Part shown: piece by piece, positions 25,660 through 33,900 of the stretch
Position numbering within the stretch: the stretch's first letter is position 1
How the letters are laid out: each line of letters starts with the position of its first letter
Source: Roseateles asaccharophilus
Lineage (GTDB): Bacteria > Pseudomonadota > Gammaproteobacteria > Burkholderiales > Burkholderiaceae_C
Length of the DNA stretch: 64,000 nucleotides
NCBI RefSeq assembly: GCF_004362405.1
Contig: NZ_SNXE01000007.1
Coordinates: 124,001 to 188,000, forward strand
Direction of reading: 5' to 3'
Notes under the pieces: model-generated
Told to the model about the DNA's origin: nothing
The model's input: the letters and a program-made list of their open reading frames with translations, nothing else
Databases searched by the model: none
Position numbers and translations under genes: made by a program

Positions 25660-26834
25660 TGACTCTAAAAATTGCCGCCTTCTTTCAGCACATGCCCCCC
25701 TACTCGGGGGCGGCAGCGCTTCGTGGCCAGTCCATCATGTCGGGGCTGACACAGATTCCTGAGTTGAAAGGGGCGCACATCAAAGTACACACTTCCATTC
25801 CCTCACCGACATTGATGGCTGGCGTGGAGGTTGTCTCGCTCGGCACGCCGGAGGTGGAAAACTCGCTGTCGCTCAAGCGACGGCTGCTTGGGGAATTGCA
25901 GATGGGTTGGCGGGCGGCGCGCAGGCTTTTCGCCGGCGAAGGACGGCCTGACATAGCAATCATCTCTTCCCCCGGCTACCTTGCCGCCTTAGTCATTGCA
26001 GCCTATTCGCGCTGGCGCCGTGTACCCTATGTGCTGGAAATGCGTGACATCTACCCGCAGGTGTATGCGGAAGCCAGCTTGATTCGACGCGAATCTGCCC
26101 TGTACCGCTTCTTCTCCGGTCGTTCGCGCCAGTTGTACCGAAAGGCGCGCTTGGTAATTTGTGCAACACAGGGTTTGGCGCGCGAGGTCATGCACGACGA
26201 ACCGTCCGCCAAGGTCGCCTGCGTTTACAACGGCTTCCCTGCCGAACTGCTCGAACGCTCGGCCCATAAGCACTCGCGTTTCACGGTCTGCTTTCACGGC
26301 GTGTTGGGTTACTTCCAGGACGTAGACACCTTGGTGGCGGTGGCCGAACGCCTAGCTGAGCACAACATCGACATGCTCGTAATCGGGTATGGCCGCAAGG
26401 AATCGCAGTTGCAGGCTTCAACACTCTCGAATTTGCGCTTCCTTGGTCGTCAGCCCTTCGATGCCACGATTGCCGAGATCGAACGCTGCCATCTTGGCCT
26501 GTGCTTGCGCCTGGACGACGGCATTTCCAAAGACGCCTTTCCCGTCAAAGTGTGGGAGTATCTCGGCTTGGGCATCCCTAGCGTAGTTACGCCGCCTTGC
26601 GAGGCCGGTGACTTCCTTACCGCGCAGGACTGCGGTGTCGTCCACGCCGCAGGGGATGTGGGAGCCATCGTTTCTACCGTTCTGGCGCTGCGGGACAGCC
26701 CCGCCCGTTGGCAGGCGCTATCGAATCGGTGCAGGTTGGTCGGACGCAGCTATACGCGCGCCGCCACCGGGCTAGCCGTCGCCCGCCTCATCAGTGAAAC
26801 CTTGGACGTCAGCACTGCCCCGGCTGCGAAGTGA
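25659..26834 (+). CDS. GT4-family glycosyltransferase
   Basis: 391-residue GT-B enzyme. The N-terminal domain has an acceptor-side pattern (FFQHMPPYSGAAALRGQSI), followed by PYVLEMRDIYPQVYAEASL and a C-terminal donor domain with CFHGVLGYFQDVDTLVAVAERL, LVIGYGRKESQLQ and the family EX7E-like segment around DAFPVKVWEYLGLGIPSVV. It should add a sugar to the growing lipid-linked repeat unit on the cytoplasmic face. The donor sugar cannot be read. Its start shares one base with the polymerase stop (TAATG), and its stop overlaps the Kelch lipoprotein start (TGATG). Confidence 0.87.
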   Translation: MTLKIAAFFQHMPPYSGAAALRGQSIMSGLTQIPELKGAHIKVHTSIPSPTLMAGVEVVSLGTPEVENSLSLKRRLLGELQMGWRAARRLFAGEGRPDIAIISSPGYLAALVIAAYSRWRRVPYVLEMRDIYPQVYAEASLIRRESALYRFFSGRSRQLYRKARLVICATQGLAREVMHDEPSAKVACVYNGFPAELLERSAHKHSRFTVCFHGVLGYFQDVDTLVAVAERLAEHNIDMLVIGYGRKESQLQASTLSNLRFLGRQPFDATIAEIERCHLGLCLRLDDGISKDAFPVKVWEYLGLGIPSVVTPPCEAGDFLTAQDCGVVHAAGDVGAIVSTVLALRDSPARWQALSNRCRLVGRSYTRAATGLAVARLISETLDVSTAPAAK

Positions 26835-28141
26835 TGGACTTGGGCCCCAACAACAAGCCAGACGCTGGCAATGTGCGAGGCCTGTTACCCAGATCAGGCG
26901 CTTTGCTCGCGGCCCTCGTGCTTACGGGCTGCGGCGGAGGCAGTGGTGGGGACGAAGTCGGCAGCACCTCGGCGGCATCGACACTATCGGTCTCAGTGGC
27001 AGCCTGCGACGCCGCCGCGTACGATTCGGGCAAGCTGCTGTACATCGTGACGGAGCAGCGGTGCGCCATAAGCGAAGCGGGCACAACCATTCAGCTTCGT
27101 TACGGCTCGCCAGCCACCGAGGCCGTCAGCCTTTCGCTGAAACTGGGCCAGGAGCAACCTGGGGTCGATATTCCCGGTTTGGGCAAGCGCCAGGTCGGTC
27201 TGTTCCGATCCGGGCAATGGCGCAGTTTCCCCAACGAGCGGGCCTGGATCGCGCGGGACGGTGCCGGGCTGGTGGTACTCAACGGCAGCCTGTACTTGTT
27301 GGGCGGCTGGACCAACGGCCCGGTTACCAGCGAGGTCTGGCGCACAGACGATGTGGCCAACTGGACCTTCCTCGGCAACGCTCCCTGGAAGGGCCGCCAT
27401 GGCGCGGCGTGGCTCAGCCACAAGAACCAGATGTGGGTGATTGGGGGCGACCTTTTCACCGATGTCTGGTCATCGCCGGACGGTATCCAATGGGAACAAG
27501 CCACCGCCGATGCCGGCTTTGGTCCGCGTTATACACCCAACGCTGCCGTGATCGCGGACGAGATCGTGCTCTACGCGGGTCAGGACTGGACTCCCATTCC
27601 ATGGTGCAACGATCGGCCCGATTGCGTCGCCCGCGGCAATCGTAGCGTTTGGAAGTCTGCAGACGGCAAAACCTGGACCGAGATTCTTGCGCAAGTCCCC
27701 TGGGAGGGCCGCGCTCTCATCCACGGGTCGGTCGTCCACCAAGGACAGATCTACCTCATTGGCGGCGGCCTAAAGGTCGCGCCGCCCAATGAGCGCTACC
27801 AGGAAACCTTCGTGGAGTACACCGACATTTGGTCCTCTCCCGACGGAATCCGCTGGACGCAACGACTGCCCAGCGGCGCGTTTCCGGGTCGCAGCCATTT
27901 CTCGGTGGCGCATACCGCCAAGGGGTGTTTCGTCTCAGACGGCTCCGTTGGCACGCAAGCCGCCCTGTCCAACGACTTGTTCTTCGCTGCGGACTGCATA
28001 CGGTTCGAGCGACTGCCGGTCCCCCAAGAACTGCCTGTGCGTCACGCCAGTTCCTTGGTCGACTTCAATGGGTCGCTGGTGCTGCTCGGTGGCCCGAACT
28101 ATGGGAATGCCGGCACTTCAGTCTGGCAGTACTTCCCATAG
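26834..28141 (+). CDS. Kelch-type beta-propeller lipoprotein of unknown function
   Basis: 435 residues. The N-terminus has a basic region, a hydrophobic stretch and a lipobox LTGC followed by glycines (CGGGSGGDE), so it should be a lipoprotein. The rest holds repeated blades of the style VWxxxDGxxW (EVWRTDDVANW, DVWSSPDGIQW, SVWKSADGKTW, DIWSSPDGIRW), alternating with GG-containing strands (LYLLGGWTNG, MWVIGGDLF, IYLIGGGLK), consistent with a Kelch or galactose-oxidase-like propeller. No catalytic motif is recognised. It is translationally coupled to the glycosyltransferase (TGATG; an in-frame GTG lies one codon upstream), which makes a link to the polysaccharide likely, for example binding or surface retention, but this is inference. 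Confidence 0.8.
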   Translation: MDLGPNNKPDAGNVRGLLPRSGALLAALVLTGCGGGSGGDEVGSTSAASTLSVSVAACDAAAYDSGKLLYIVTEQRCAISEAGTTIQLRYGSPATEAVSLSLKLGQEQPGVDIPGLGKRQVGLFRSGQWRSFPNERAWIARDGAGLVVLNGSLYLLGGWTNGPVTSEVWRTDDVANWTFLGNAPWKGRHGAAWLSHKNQMWVIGGDLFTDVWSSPDGIQWEQATADAGFGPRYTPNAAVIADEIVLYAGQDWTPIPWCNDRPDCVARGNRSVWKSADGKTWTEILAQVPWEGRALIHGSVVHQGQIYLIGGGLKVAPPNERYQETFVEYTDIWSSPDGIRWTQRLPSGAFPGRSHFSVAHTAKGCFVSDGSVGTQAALSNDLFFAADCIRFERLPVPQELPVRHASSLVDFNGSLVLLGGPNYGNAGTSVWQYFP

Positions 28142-28166
28142 CCGATTTCCCTTCAGCACGGCGGAA

Positions 28167-30041
28167 TCAGCGCTGACCTCCTGCATAGCTCAGCGGAAGC
28201 TCGGCTAGCAGCGTCCGCACCGCCACGCCTGGCTTAGCCACAGCGGCGCCCTGGCTAGACGCGACGAATCGCGCGATTGCCTCACTGTCCCCCAACTGAT
28301 CGCCTAGTTGAGCGATCCGTAGGGCCGCGATCGATGTGGGAACGGTGGTGTCCTTGTCCCCCAACAATTCCTCGTGGAGCTTCTCCCCGGGCCGTAAGCC
28401 CGAGAACTCGATGCGGATTTCCTTCGGGTCCTTACCGCTCATCTGAATCATTGTCCGGGCCAGGTCAGCAATTCTCACCGGCTCTCCCATGTCGAGCACA
28501 AAAACCTGCCCTGCCCCTCCCATGGCACCCGCCTGCACTACCAAGCGCGCGGCCTCGGGAATAGTCATGAAATAGCGCGTGATGTCCGGGTGTGTCACCG
28601 TCAATGGCCCGCCACTGGCGATCTGGTCTTTGAACTTGGGGATCACGCTCCCGCTTGAGCCAAGCACATTACCAAAGCGCACCGCCATGAAGCGCGTTCT
28701 CGGGTGATCCTTGGCCATGCCGGCAAGCACCAGCTCCGCCGCCCGCTTGCTAGCCCCCATCACATTGGTCGGATTCACGGCCTTGTCGGTGCTGATCAGC
28801 ACAAAGCGCTCCGCCCCCTCTTCGGCCGCCGCCTGGCAGGCGTTGTGCGTGCCCAATACATTGTTGCGCACACAGGCCCAAGCGTTTTCTTCTTCCATCA
28901 GCGGCACATGCTTGTAGGCCGCGGCGTGGAAGACGATTTGCGGCTTGTATTTGCCGAAGACGTAGCGCAGATGCTCCAGGTCCTTCACATCGCCCACCAG
29001 ACGCACCAGGGGGATGTGGGGGAACTTCTCGCCCAGCTCCTGCTCGATGGTGTAGAGCGCGAACTCGCTCAGCTCGTAGAGCACGATGCTTGAGGGGCCG
29101 TAGCGCGCCACCTGGCGGCAGAGCTCGGAGCCGATGGACCCCCCGGCGCCGGTGATCAGCACCACCTTGCCGTTCAGACATTCGCTGATGCCGCCTTCGT
29201 CCAGTTCCACGGGCTCGCGGCCCAGCAGGTCTTCGGGCTCGATATCGCGCACTTGGTCCACATGGCGGCCGGCCAGCAGCTCCTGGCTGCTGGGCACGGT
29301 GAGCACGGGCAAGCCCGTCTGGCCGGCCAGGTCCAGGGCGCGGCGGCGCTGGGATGTGCTGGCCGCAGGCATAGCCACGATCAGGTGGGTGATGCCGTGC
29401 AGTTCGGCAAAGTGCCTGGCCTGCTCCAGCGTGCCCAGCACGGGCACGCCGGCCACGCGGGCGCCGCGCTTGGCCGGCGCGTCATCCAGATAGCCCACCA
29501 CCACCCAGCCCTGGCTGTGCTGGATGCCGGCCACCAGCAGGCGGCCGGCGTCGCCCGCGCCCATCACCAGGGCGCGGCGCTGCTCCTGGGCACTGCCACT
29601 GATGCGGCTGCGCATATGCTCATAGAGCATGCGGTAGCCCATGCGCAGCATGGCCAGGCCCATCAGGGTGAAGAGCGGGTGCAGGGCCAGCACGGCGCGC
29701 GGCACCTTGCTGAGCTGGGCCATCAGCACCACGGTGGCGCCCACCAGGCCGGCAATGGCGCAGGCCAGGGCCAGGCGCTTGACCTCGCCAAAGCCCGAGA
29801 ATCGCCACATGCCCTTGGGCACCTTCAGGCCCTTGAGCACCAGGGCGTAGAGCAGGACCAGGCCCAGCAGCACCCAATGGTCATAAGCCGGCCGTGCGCT
29901 GAACCAGCGCTCGAAGCCCAGGCGGAAAAGATAGGTCGCCTGCCAGGCCAGAGCCATCACCAGCAGGTCCAGGCCCAGGGCCAAGGCCTCGCGATGCGGG
30001 CGGATGCGGGTTAGCAAGGCATCCAGGGACAACCAGTTCAT
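28167..30041 (-). CDS. Membrane-bound NDP-sugar 4,6-dehydratase, PglF/WbpM/CapD type
   Basis: 624 residues. Four N-terminal transmembrane helices (about 1-130) are followed by a CoA-binding-like Rossmann segment (about 150-280) and a C-terminal SDR domain (ITGAGGSIGSELCRQV, FHAAAYKHVPLMEEN, STDKAVNPTNVMGASKRAAE, VRFGNVLGSSGSVIPKF). The usual Tyr-xxx-Lys is replaced by Met-xxx-Lys (MGASK), as in WbpM and PglF. It should convert UDP-GlcNAc to the 4-keto-6-deoxy sugar. The monotopic transferase and aminotransferase genes upstream fit a PglF-PglE-PglC type route to a 4-amino-6-deoxy HexNAc. The last third of the gene (28.17 to about 28.9 kb) looks lower in GC than the rest. Confidence 0.9.
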   Translation of the reverse strand: MNWLSLDALLTRIRPHREALALGLDLLVMALAWQATYLFRLGFERWFSARPAYDHWVLLGLVLLYALVLKGLKVPKGMWRFSGFGEVKRLALACAIAGLVGATVVLMAQLSKVPRAVLALHPLFTLMGLAMLRMGYRMLYEHMRSRISGSAQEQRRALVMGAGDAGRLLVAGIQHSQGWVVVGYLDDAPAKRGARVAGVPVLGTLEQARHFAELHGITHLIVAMPAASTSQRRRALDLAGQTGLPVLTVPSSQELLAGRHVDQVRDIEPEDLLGREPVELDEGGISECLNGKVVLITGAGGSIGSELCRQVARYGPSSIVLYELSEFALYTIEQELGEKFPHIPLVRLVGDVKDLEHLRYVFGKYKPQIVFHAAAYKHVPLMEEENAWACVRNNVLGTHNACQAAAEEGAERFVLISTDKAVNPTNVMGASKRAAELVLAGMAKDHPRTRFMAVRFGNVLGSSGSVIPKFKDQIASGGPLTVTHPDITRYFMTIPEAARLVVQAGAMGGAGQVFVLDMGEPVRIADLARTMIQMSGKDPKEIRIEFSGLRPGEKLHEELLGDKDTTVPTSIAALRIAQLGDQLGDSEAIARFVASSQGAAVAKPGVAVRTLLAELPLSYAGGQR

Positions 30042-30059
30042 AGCGTCAACAACAATTCA

Positions 30060-30647
30060 TCAGGGGCGCAGCGCGCCCAGGGTGGCCAGGATCACGCGGA
30101 GATCGCTGCGCAGCGTGGCGCGTCGCACATAGGCGGCGGCCAGGCGCAGCTTGGTGGGCATCACCACCTCCACATACTCGCGCTCGGGGTCGGCCGCGGC
30201 GGCCAGCAACTCGCTCTCGTTGCGAAAGCTCAGCGAGGCCGGATCGGTGATGCCCGGCCGCACCGAGAGCACGATCTCGCGCAGCTTGGGGGGGTACAGC
30301 GCCACATAGCGCGGCACCTCGGGCCGCGGGCCCACCAGGCTCATGGCGCCACGCAGCACGTCCCAGAGCTGGGGTAGCTCGTCCAGCTTGGCCGCACGCA
30401 GGACGCGACCCGCGCGGGTGATGCGCGGATCCACGCCCACGGTGATCTGCAGGCCCGCGTTGTCCACCCGCATGGTGCGGAATTTGTGGATGAAAAAAGG
30501 CCGGCCGAAGCGCCCTACCCGCTCCTGGCGGAAGAACACGGGGCCGGGCGAATCGAGCTTGACCCACAGCGCGATCAGCAGCAGCACAGGGGCCAGCAGC
30601 AGCAGGCCCAGGGCGGAGAGCAGCAGATCGAAAGCGCGCTTGGCCAT
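30060..30647 (-). CDS. Monotopic phosphoglycosyl transferase (PglC/WcaJ catalytic-domain family)
   Basis: 195 residues. One N-terminal membrane-inserted helix (FDLLLSALGLLLLAPVLLLIALWVK) is followed by SPGPVFFRQERVGRFGRPF, the KFRTMR motif, the DELPQLWDVLRG motif and SLVGPRPEVPRY, all hallmarks of the bacterial sugar transferase family. The short form lacks the extra N-terminal helices of WbaP and WcaJ and so resembles PglC. It transfers a sugar-1-phosphate to undecaprenyl phosphate on the inner membrane. It gives the locus a second initiating enzyme besides the WecA-like protein at 781-1911. It lies between the 4,6-dehydratase and aminotransferase genes. Confidence 0.9.
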   Translation of the reverse strand: MAKRAFDLLLSALGLLLLAPVLLLIALWVKLDSPGPVFFRQERVGRFGRPFFIHKFRTMRVDNAGLQITVGVDPRITRAGRVLRAAKLDELPQLWDVLRGAMSLVGPRPEVPRYVALYPPKLREIVLSVRPGITDPASLSFRNESELLAAAADPEREYVEVVMPTKLRLAAAYVRRATLRSDLRVILATLGALRP

Positions 30648-30651
30648 GGGC

Positions 30652-31830
30652 TCAGCTCAGGGCAATTTCGCGCACGGCAGCAATCACGCGCTGCACATCG
30701 GCATCCGTCATCGCGGTGTAGAGCGGGATGCTGAGCATGCGCTCATAGGCCTTTTGCGAATGCGGGAACTGCTCGGGCGTGAGGCCGTAGCGGTCGCGCC
30801 AGTAGGGATGCAAGTGCAGAGGGATGTAGTGCACGCTGCAGCCAATGCCCTTGGCATACATGCGCTCGATGAAGACATCGCGCTCGACGGCGCAATCGTC
30901 CGCCAGCCGTAGCACATAGAGGTGCCAGCTGTGCGTGTCGCCTTCCGGCGCCTGCGGCGGCAGGATCAGGGGCAGGTCGGCAAAGGCCGCGTCATAGGCC
31001 GCGGCAATCTGCTCGCGCCGCAGCTGAAAGGCCGGCAGGCGCTTGAGCTGGTGTAAGCCCAGGGCCGCGGCGATGTCGGTGAGGTTGTACTTGAAGCCCG
31101 GCGCCACGATCTCGTAGTACCAGCTCGGCACCTTGGCGGTGAAGCGGTCGAAGGCGTCGCGGTTCATGCCGTGCAGGCGCATCACCTTGGCGCGCTTGGC
31201 CAGCTCGGCATGGCGCGTCACCAGCATGCCGCCCTCGCCCGTGGTCATGGTCTTGTTGGCATAGAAGCTGAACACCGTGGCGTCGCTGCCCAGGGTGCCG
31301 ATCAGCTCCTTCTCCAGGGTGGTGGGCAGGGCATGGGCCGCATCCTCCACCACGCGCAAGCCGTGTTTGCGGGCGATGTCCAGCACGGCCAGCATGTCCA
31401 CGGCCAGGCCGGCATAGTGCACCGGCACGATGGCTTTCGTGCGCGGCGTGATGGCGGCCTCGATGGCCGCCACATCGATGTTCAGCGTGGCGGGGTCGAT
31501 GTCCACCAGCACCACGTCCGCGCCCAGATAGCGCACCACCTCGGCGGTGGCGGTGAAGGTGTGGGTGGTGGTGATGACCTCGTCCCCTGGGCCAATGCCC
31601 AGGGCCTCCAGCGCCAGATGCAGGCCGGCCGTGGCCGAGTTGACGGCGATGCACTCGAGCTGCGAGTCCTCGGCGTTCTGGGTCAGAAAGGCGGCGAAAG
31701 CCGCCTCGAACTGCTTGGCCTTGGGGCCGGTGGTGACCCAGCCGCTCTTCAGCGTGTTCACCACCTCGGCAATCTCCTCCTCGCCGATCTCGGGCAGGGC
31801 GAAGGGCAAAAAGGCTTGTTCAGTGCTCAT
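30652..31830 (-). CDS. DegT/DnrJ/EryC1/StrS aminotransferase, PglE-like
   Basis: 392 residues. The PLP lysine lies in [15 protein letters not shown]; other family motifs are [22 protein letters not shown] and [15 protein letters not shown]. The N-terminus [31 protein letters not shown] is that of UDP-4-keto-6-deoxy-sugar 4-aminotransferases such as PglE. Its substrate would come from the membrane 4,6-dehydratase encoded two genes downstream. It is the fourth DegT-type enzyme in the window and the most different from the WbpE-like ones. No PglD-type N-acetyltransferase is adjacent. The next upstream gene is separated by 130 bp that contain a repeat element. Confidence 0.88.
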   Translation of the reverse strand: MSTEQAFLPFALPEIGEEEIAEVVNTLKSGWVTTGPKAKQFEAAFAAFLTQNAEDSQLECIAVNSATAGLHLALEALGIGPGDEVITTTHTFTATAEVVRYLGADVVLVDIDPATLNIDVAAIEAAITPRTKAIVPVHYAGLAVDMLAVLDIARKHGLRVVEDAAHALPTTLEKELIGTLGSDATVFSFYANKTMTTGEGGMLVTRHAELAKRAKVMRLHGMNRDAFDRFTAKVPSWYYEIVAPGFKYNLTDIAAALGLHQLKRLPAFQLRREQIAAAYDAAFADLPLILPPQAPEGDTHSWHLYVLRLADDCAVERDVFIERMYAKGIGCSVHYIPLHLHPYWRDRYGLTPEQFPHSQKAYERMLSIPLYTAMTDADVQRVIAAVREIALS

Positions 31831-31895
31831 ACAAATTCGATTCGGCAGAGCCGCACACGGTTGGCAGTCCGCATTTTCCCAGCGGGCAGCGTCGG

Positions 31896-31958
31896 TCCGG
31901 CTTCGCCGGCCGACCGGTGCCGCCCCCTGGAGGGGGCGCGCGCAGCGCGTAGGGGGTG
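31896..31958. repeat. 63-bp intergenic GC-rich repeat, copy 1
   Basis: A 63-base unit that matches the unit at 63411-63473 at 48 positions by my alignment, with identical length. It carries a perfect small hairpin (GCCCCC tgga GGGGGC) and a shared end GTAGGGGGTG. It lies 2 bp beyond the stop codon of the methyltransferase gene, that is, in the 3' untranslated region of a minus-strand gene, exactly like copy 2. The repeat may act as a transcript-end or REP-like element; function is inferred. Confidence 0.7.
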
Positions 31959-31960
31959 AG

Positions 31961-32668
31961 TCAAGGTTTCTCTATGACGGCCAGCACATGGGTGCGCAGC
32001 CAGGGAATGCTGTTGAAGACGGTGTAGGCGGCGGGATGGGCGCGGCAAACCAGACGGGCCAGCGGCGGCGCCAGGGTCAGACGCTGCCAGCGCAGCCGGC
32101 CCTCGGGAAAGAGCGCACGCACCCGCGCCAGGGGCACGCCCCGCACATCGCGGTTGCGTGGATTGTCGACGATGAAGTCGTACCAGAGCACCGCCCCGCC
32201 CGGCCGCAGCCAGCGCCACATGGCCTGGGCCAGGGCCTGCTGCACGCCGTCATCCAGGATGGAGGAGAACACGGTGGACTGCAGCACCAGGTCCTGGCTG
32301 GCCTCACCCACCCCCGCCTGCGAGGCATCCCCAAGGCTCAGCTGCACGGGTGCGGGCAGCACGGCCCGCGCCAGGGCATGGCGCTCGGGCAGCAGCTCGA
32401 TGCCGGTGAGGTGCTCGGGCGCCAGGCCCAGGCGCAGCATCTCCAGCAGATTGCCCCCGGCGCCGCAGCCCACCTCGGTGAGCCGCCACTGCTCGGGTCG
32501 CCCGGGCCGGCGCGCCAGCTCGCGCAGCAGGGCGCGCTGGCGCTCCTGCAGCATCTGCCAGACCTCGGGGCGCAGCAGGCTGTAGCGGTCATGCGCCACG
32601 GTCTCGGCCCGGCGCGCATAGCGCTGGGCAATGGCGTCCAGTTCCTGCTGCTTGCGCGGCGGGCTCAT
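31961..32668 (-). CDS. Class I SAM-dependent methyltransferase
   Basis: 235 residues. Motif I is [16 protein letters not shown] (near residue 65), followed by TGIELLPER and [13 protein letters not shown], then a [10 protein letters not shown] strand. These show a Rossmann-like SAM fold. The acceptor is not evident; within a glycan cluster it may methylate a sugar (O-methyl cap) or a lipid-linked intermediate. The gene overlaps the upstream GT4 gene by 4 bp, so it belongs to cluster 2, and a 130-bp gap with a repeat separates it from the aminotransferase gene downstream. Confidence 0.83.
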   Translation of the reverse strand: MSPPRKQQELDAIAQRYARRAETVAHDRYSLLRPEVWQMLQERQRALLRELARRPGRPEQWRLTEVGCGAGGNLLEMLRLGLAPEHLTGIELLPERHALARAVLPAPVQLSLGDASQAGVGEASQDLVLQSTVFSSILDDGVQQALAQAMWRWLRPGGAVLWYDFIVDNPRNRDVRGVPLARVRALFPEGRLRWQRLTLAPPLARLVCRAHPAAYTVFNSIPWLRTHVLAVIEKP

Positions 32669-33900
32669 GACACGGCTTCGATGAACCGGCGCGCCAGCAC
32701 CGGGTAGGTGTGGTGGGCCAGCACAAAGGCGCGGCCGCGCTCGCCCATGGCGGCCCGCTCCTGCGGGCTCAGCGCCGCCAGTTGGCGCAGGCCCTGGGCC
32801 ACGGCCTGGGCATCCTCGGGCGGCACAGTCAGGCCGGCGCCGGCCTCGGCCACGGGGTCGTTGCCGGCCTCCACCGAATGCAGCACCGGGCGGCGCGCCA
32901 TCATGTAGTCCATCAGCTTGTTGGGGGCGATGCCAAAGCGGTAGATGGGCGTTCGCTGCCAGCCGATGTAGGCGATGTCAAAGGCCGCCAGCAGGGCCGG
33001 GATCTGGGCCTTGGGAATGGCATCGAACATGGCCACCTGGGCAATGCCCTCCTCACGCACCCGCGCGGCCAGGCGCGCCTTCTCATGCCCGCCGCCCACC
33101 ATCACGATGTGCAGGGGCGGCTGACCCGCGCTGTCCTGGGCCTGCAGCAGCTTGGCCGCGTCCAACAGCACGTCCAGGGCATTGGGCAGGCCGTGCGAGC
33201 CGGCATAGCCCACCACCAGCTTGCCAGCGGCGCGCTGGGTGGCGATATGGGCCGCGATGTCGGAGCGCAGGCCCGGGGCCTGACTCTCGTCCCACTCGTC
33301 CAGCGTGATGCCGTTGGGCACGATGTGCAGCTTGCTCAGATCCAGCCCATGGGCGGCCATGTGCTGCTGCACCTTGGGCAGCATGGAGACCACGCGGTCG
33401 GCGTCGCGGTAGGCATCGTTCTCGGCCTTCTGGCACAGCAGGGCAAATGGATGCCAGGGCGACATGCCCGAGAGCTCGATGGGCGAGAGCGGCCAGAGGT
33501 CGTGCACCTCGTAGACCAGTTTGGCCTGGGCTAAGCGGGCCACTTTGCGGGCCACCCACACATCCATGGGGTAGGTGCTGGAGGCGATCACCACATCGGG
33601 CGCGAAATCGCGGGCCAGGATGTCGGCGTCCTTGGCCACATGGCGGCAGAAGGCCCAGATATTGCGCAGGCGCCCGAAACCATTGCCCGCGTAGGCAGGG
33701 GTCTCGTACCAGCAGTAGGCAATGCCGTCCAGGGTCTGGCCGCCGGCCTGGGGCTGGCGGCTGCGCACATGCGAATGGCTGGCGGCCAGCACCAGCACCT
33801 GGTGGCCCATGCGCACCCACTCCCGCGCCAGGTAGTAGGGCCGGTACTCCATGCCCAGTTCGGGCGTGCCGGCGTAATGGTTGATCAGCAGAATCTTCAT
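32665..33900 (-). CDS. GT4 glycosyltransferase, WbuB-like
   Basis: 411 residues. The N-terminus MKILLINHYAGTPELGMEYR and PYYLAREWVRMGHQVLVLAAS is strongly reminiscent of WbuB-type transferases that add L-FucNAc or similar amino-deoxy sugars. Further on are YEVHDLWPLSPIELSGMSP, VVGYAGSHGLPNALDVLLDAA and the donor-site region with KLMDYMMARRPVLHSVEAGNDPV. I chose the ATG at 33898-33900; the frame is open further upstream, but that part overlaps the next gene and is not protein-like. It overlaps both neighbours by 4 bp. Confidence 0.88.
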   Translation of the reverse strand: MKILLINHYAGTPELGMEYRPYYLAREWVRMGHQVLVLAASHSHVRSRQPQAGGQTLDGIAYCWYETPAYAGNGFGRLRNIWAFCRHVAKDADILARDFAPDVVIASSTYPMDVWVARKVARLAQAKLVYEVHDLWPLSPIELSGMSPWHPFALLCQKAENDAYRDADRVVSMLPKVQQHMAAHGLDLSKLHIVPNGITLDEWDESQAPGLRSDIAAHIATQRAAGKLVVGYAGSHGLPNALDVLLDAAKLLQAQDSAGQPPLHIVMVGGGHEKARLAARVREEGIAQVAMFDAIPKAQIPALLAAFDIAYIGWQRTPIYRFGIAPNKLMDYMMARRPVLHSVEAGNDPVAEAGAGLTVPPEDAQAVAQGLRQLAALSPQERAAMGERGRAFVLAHHTYPVLARRFIEAVS

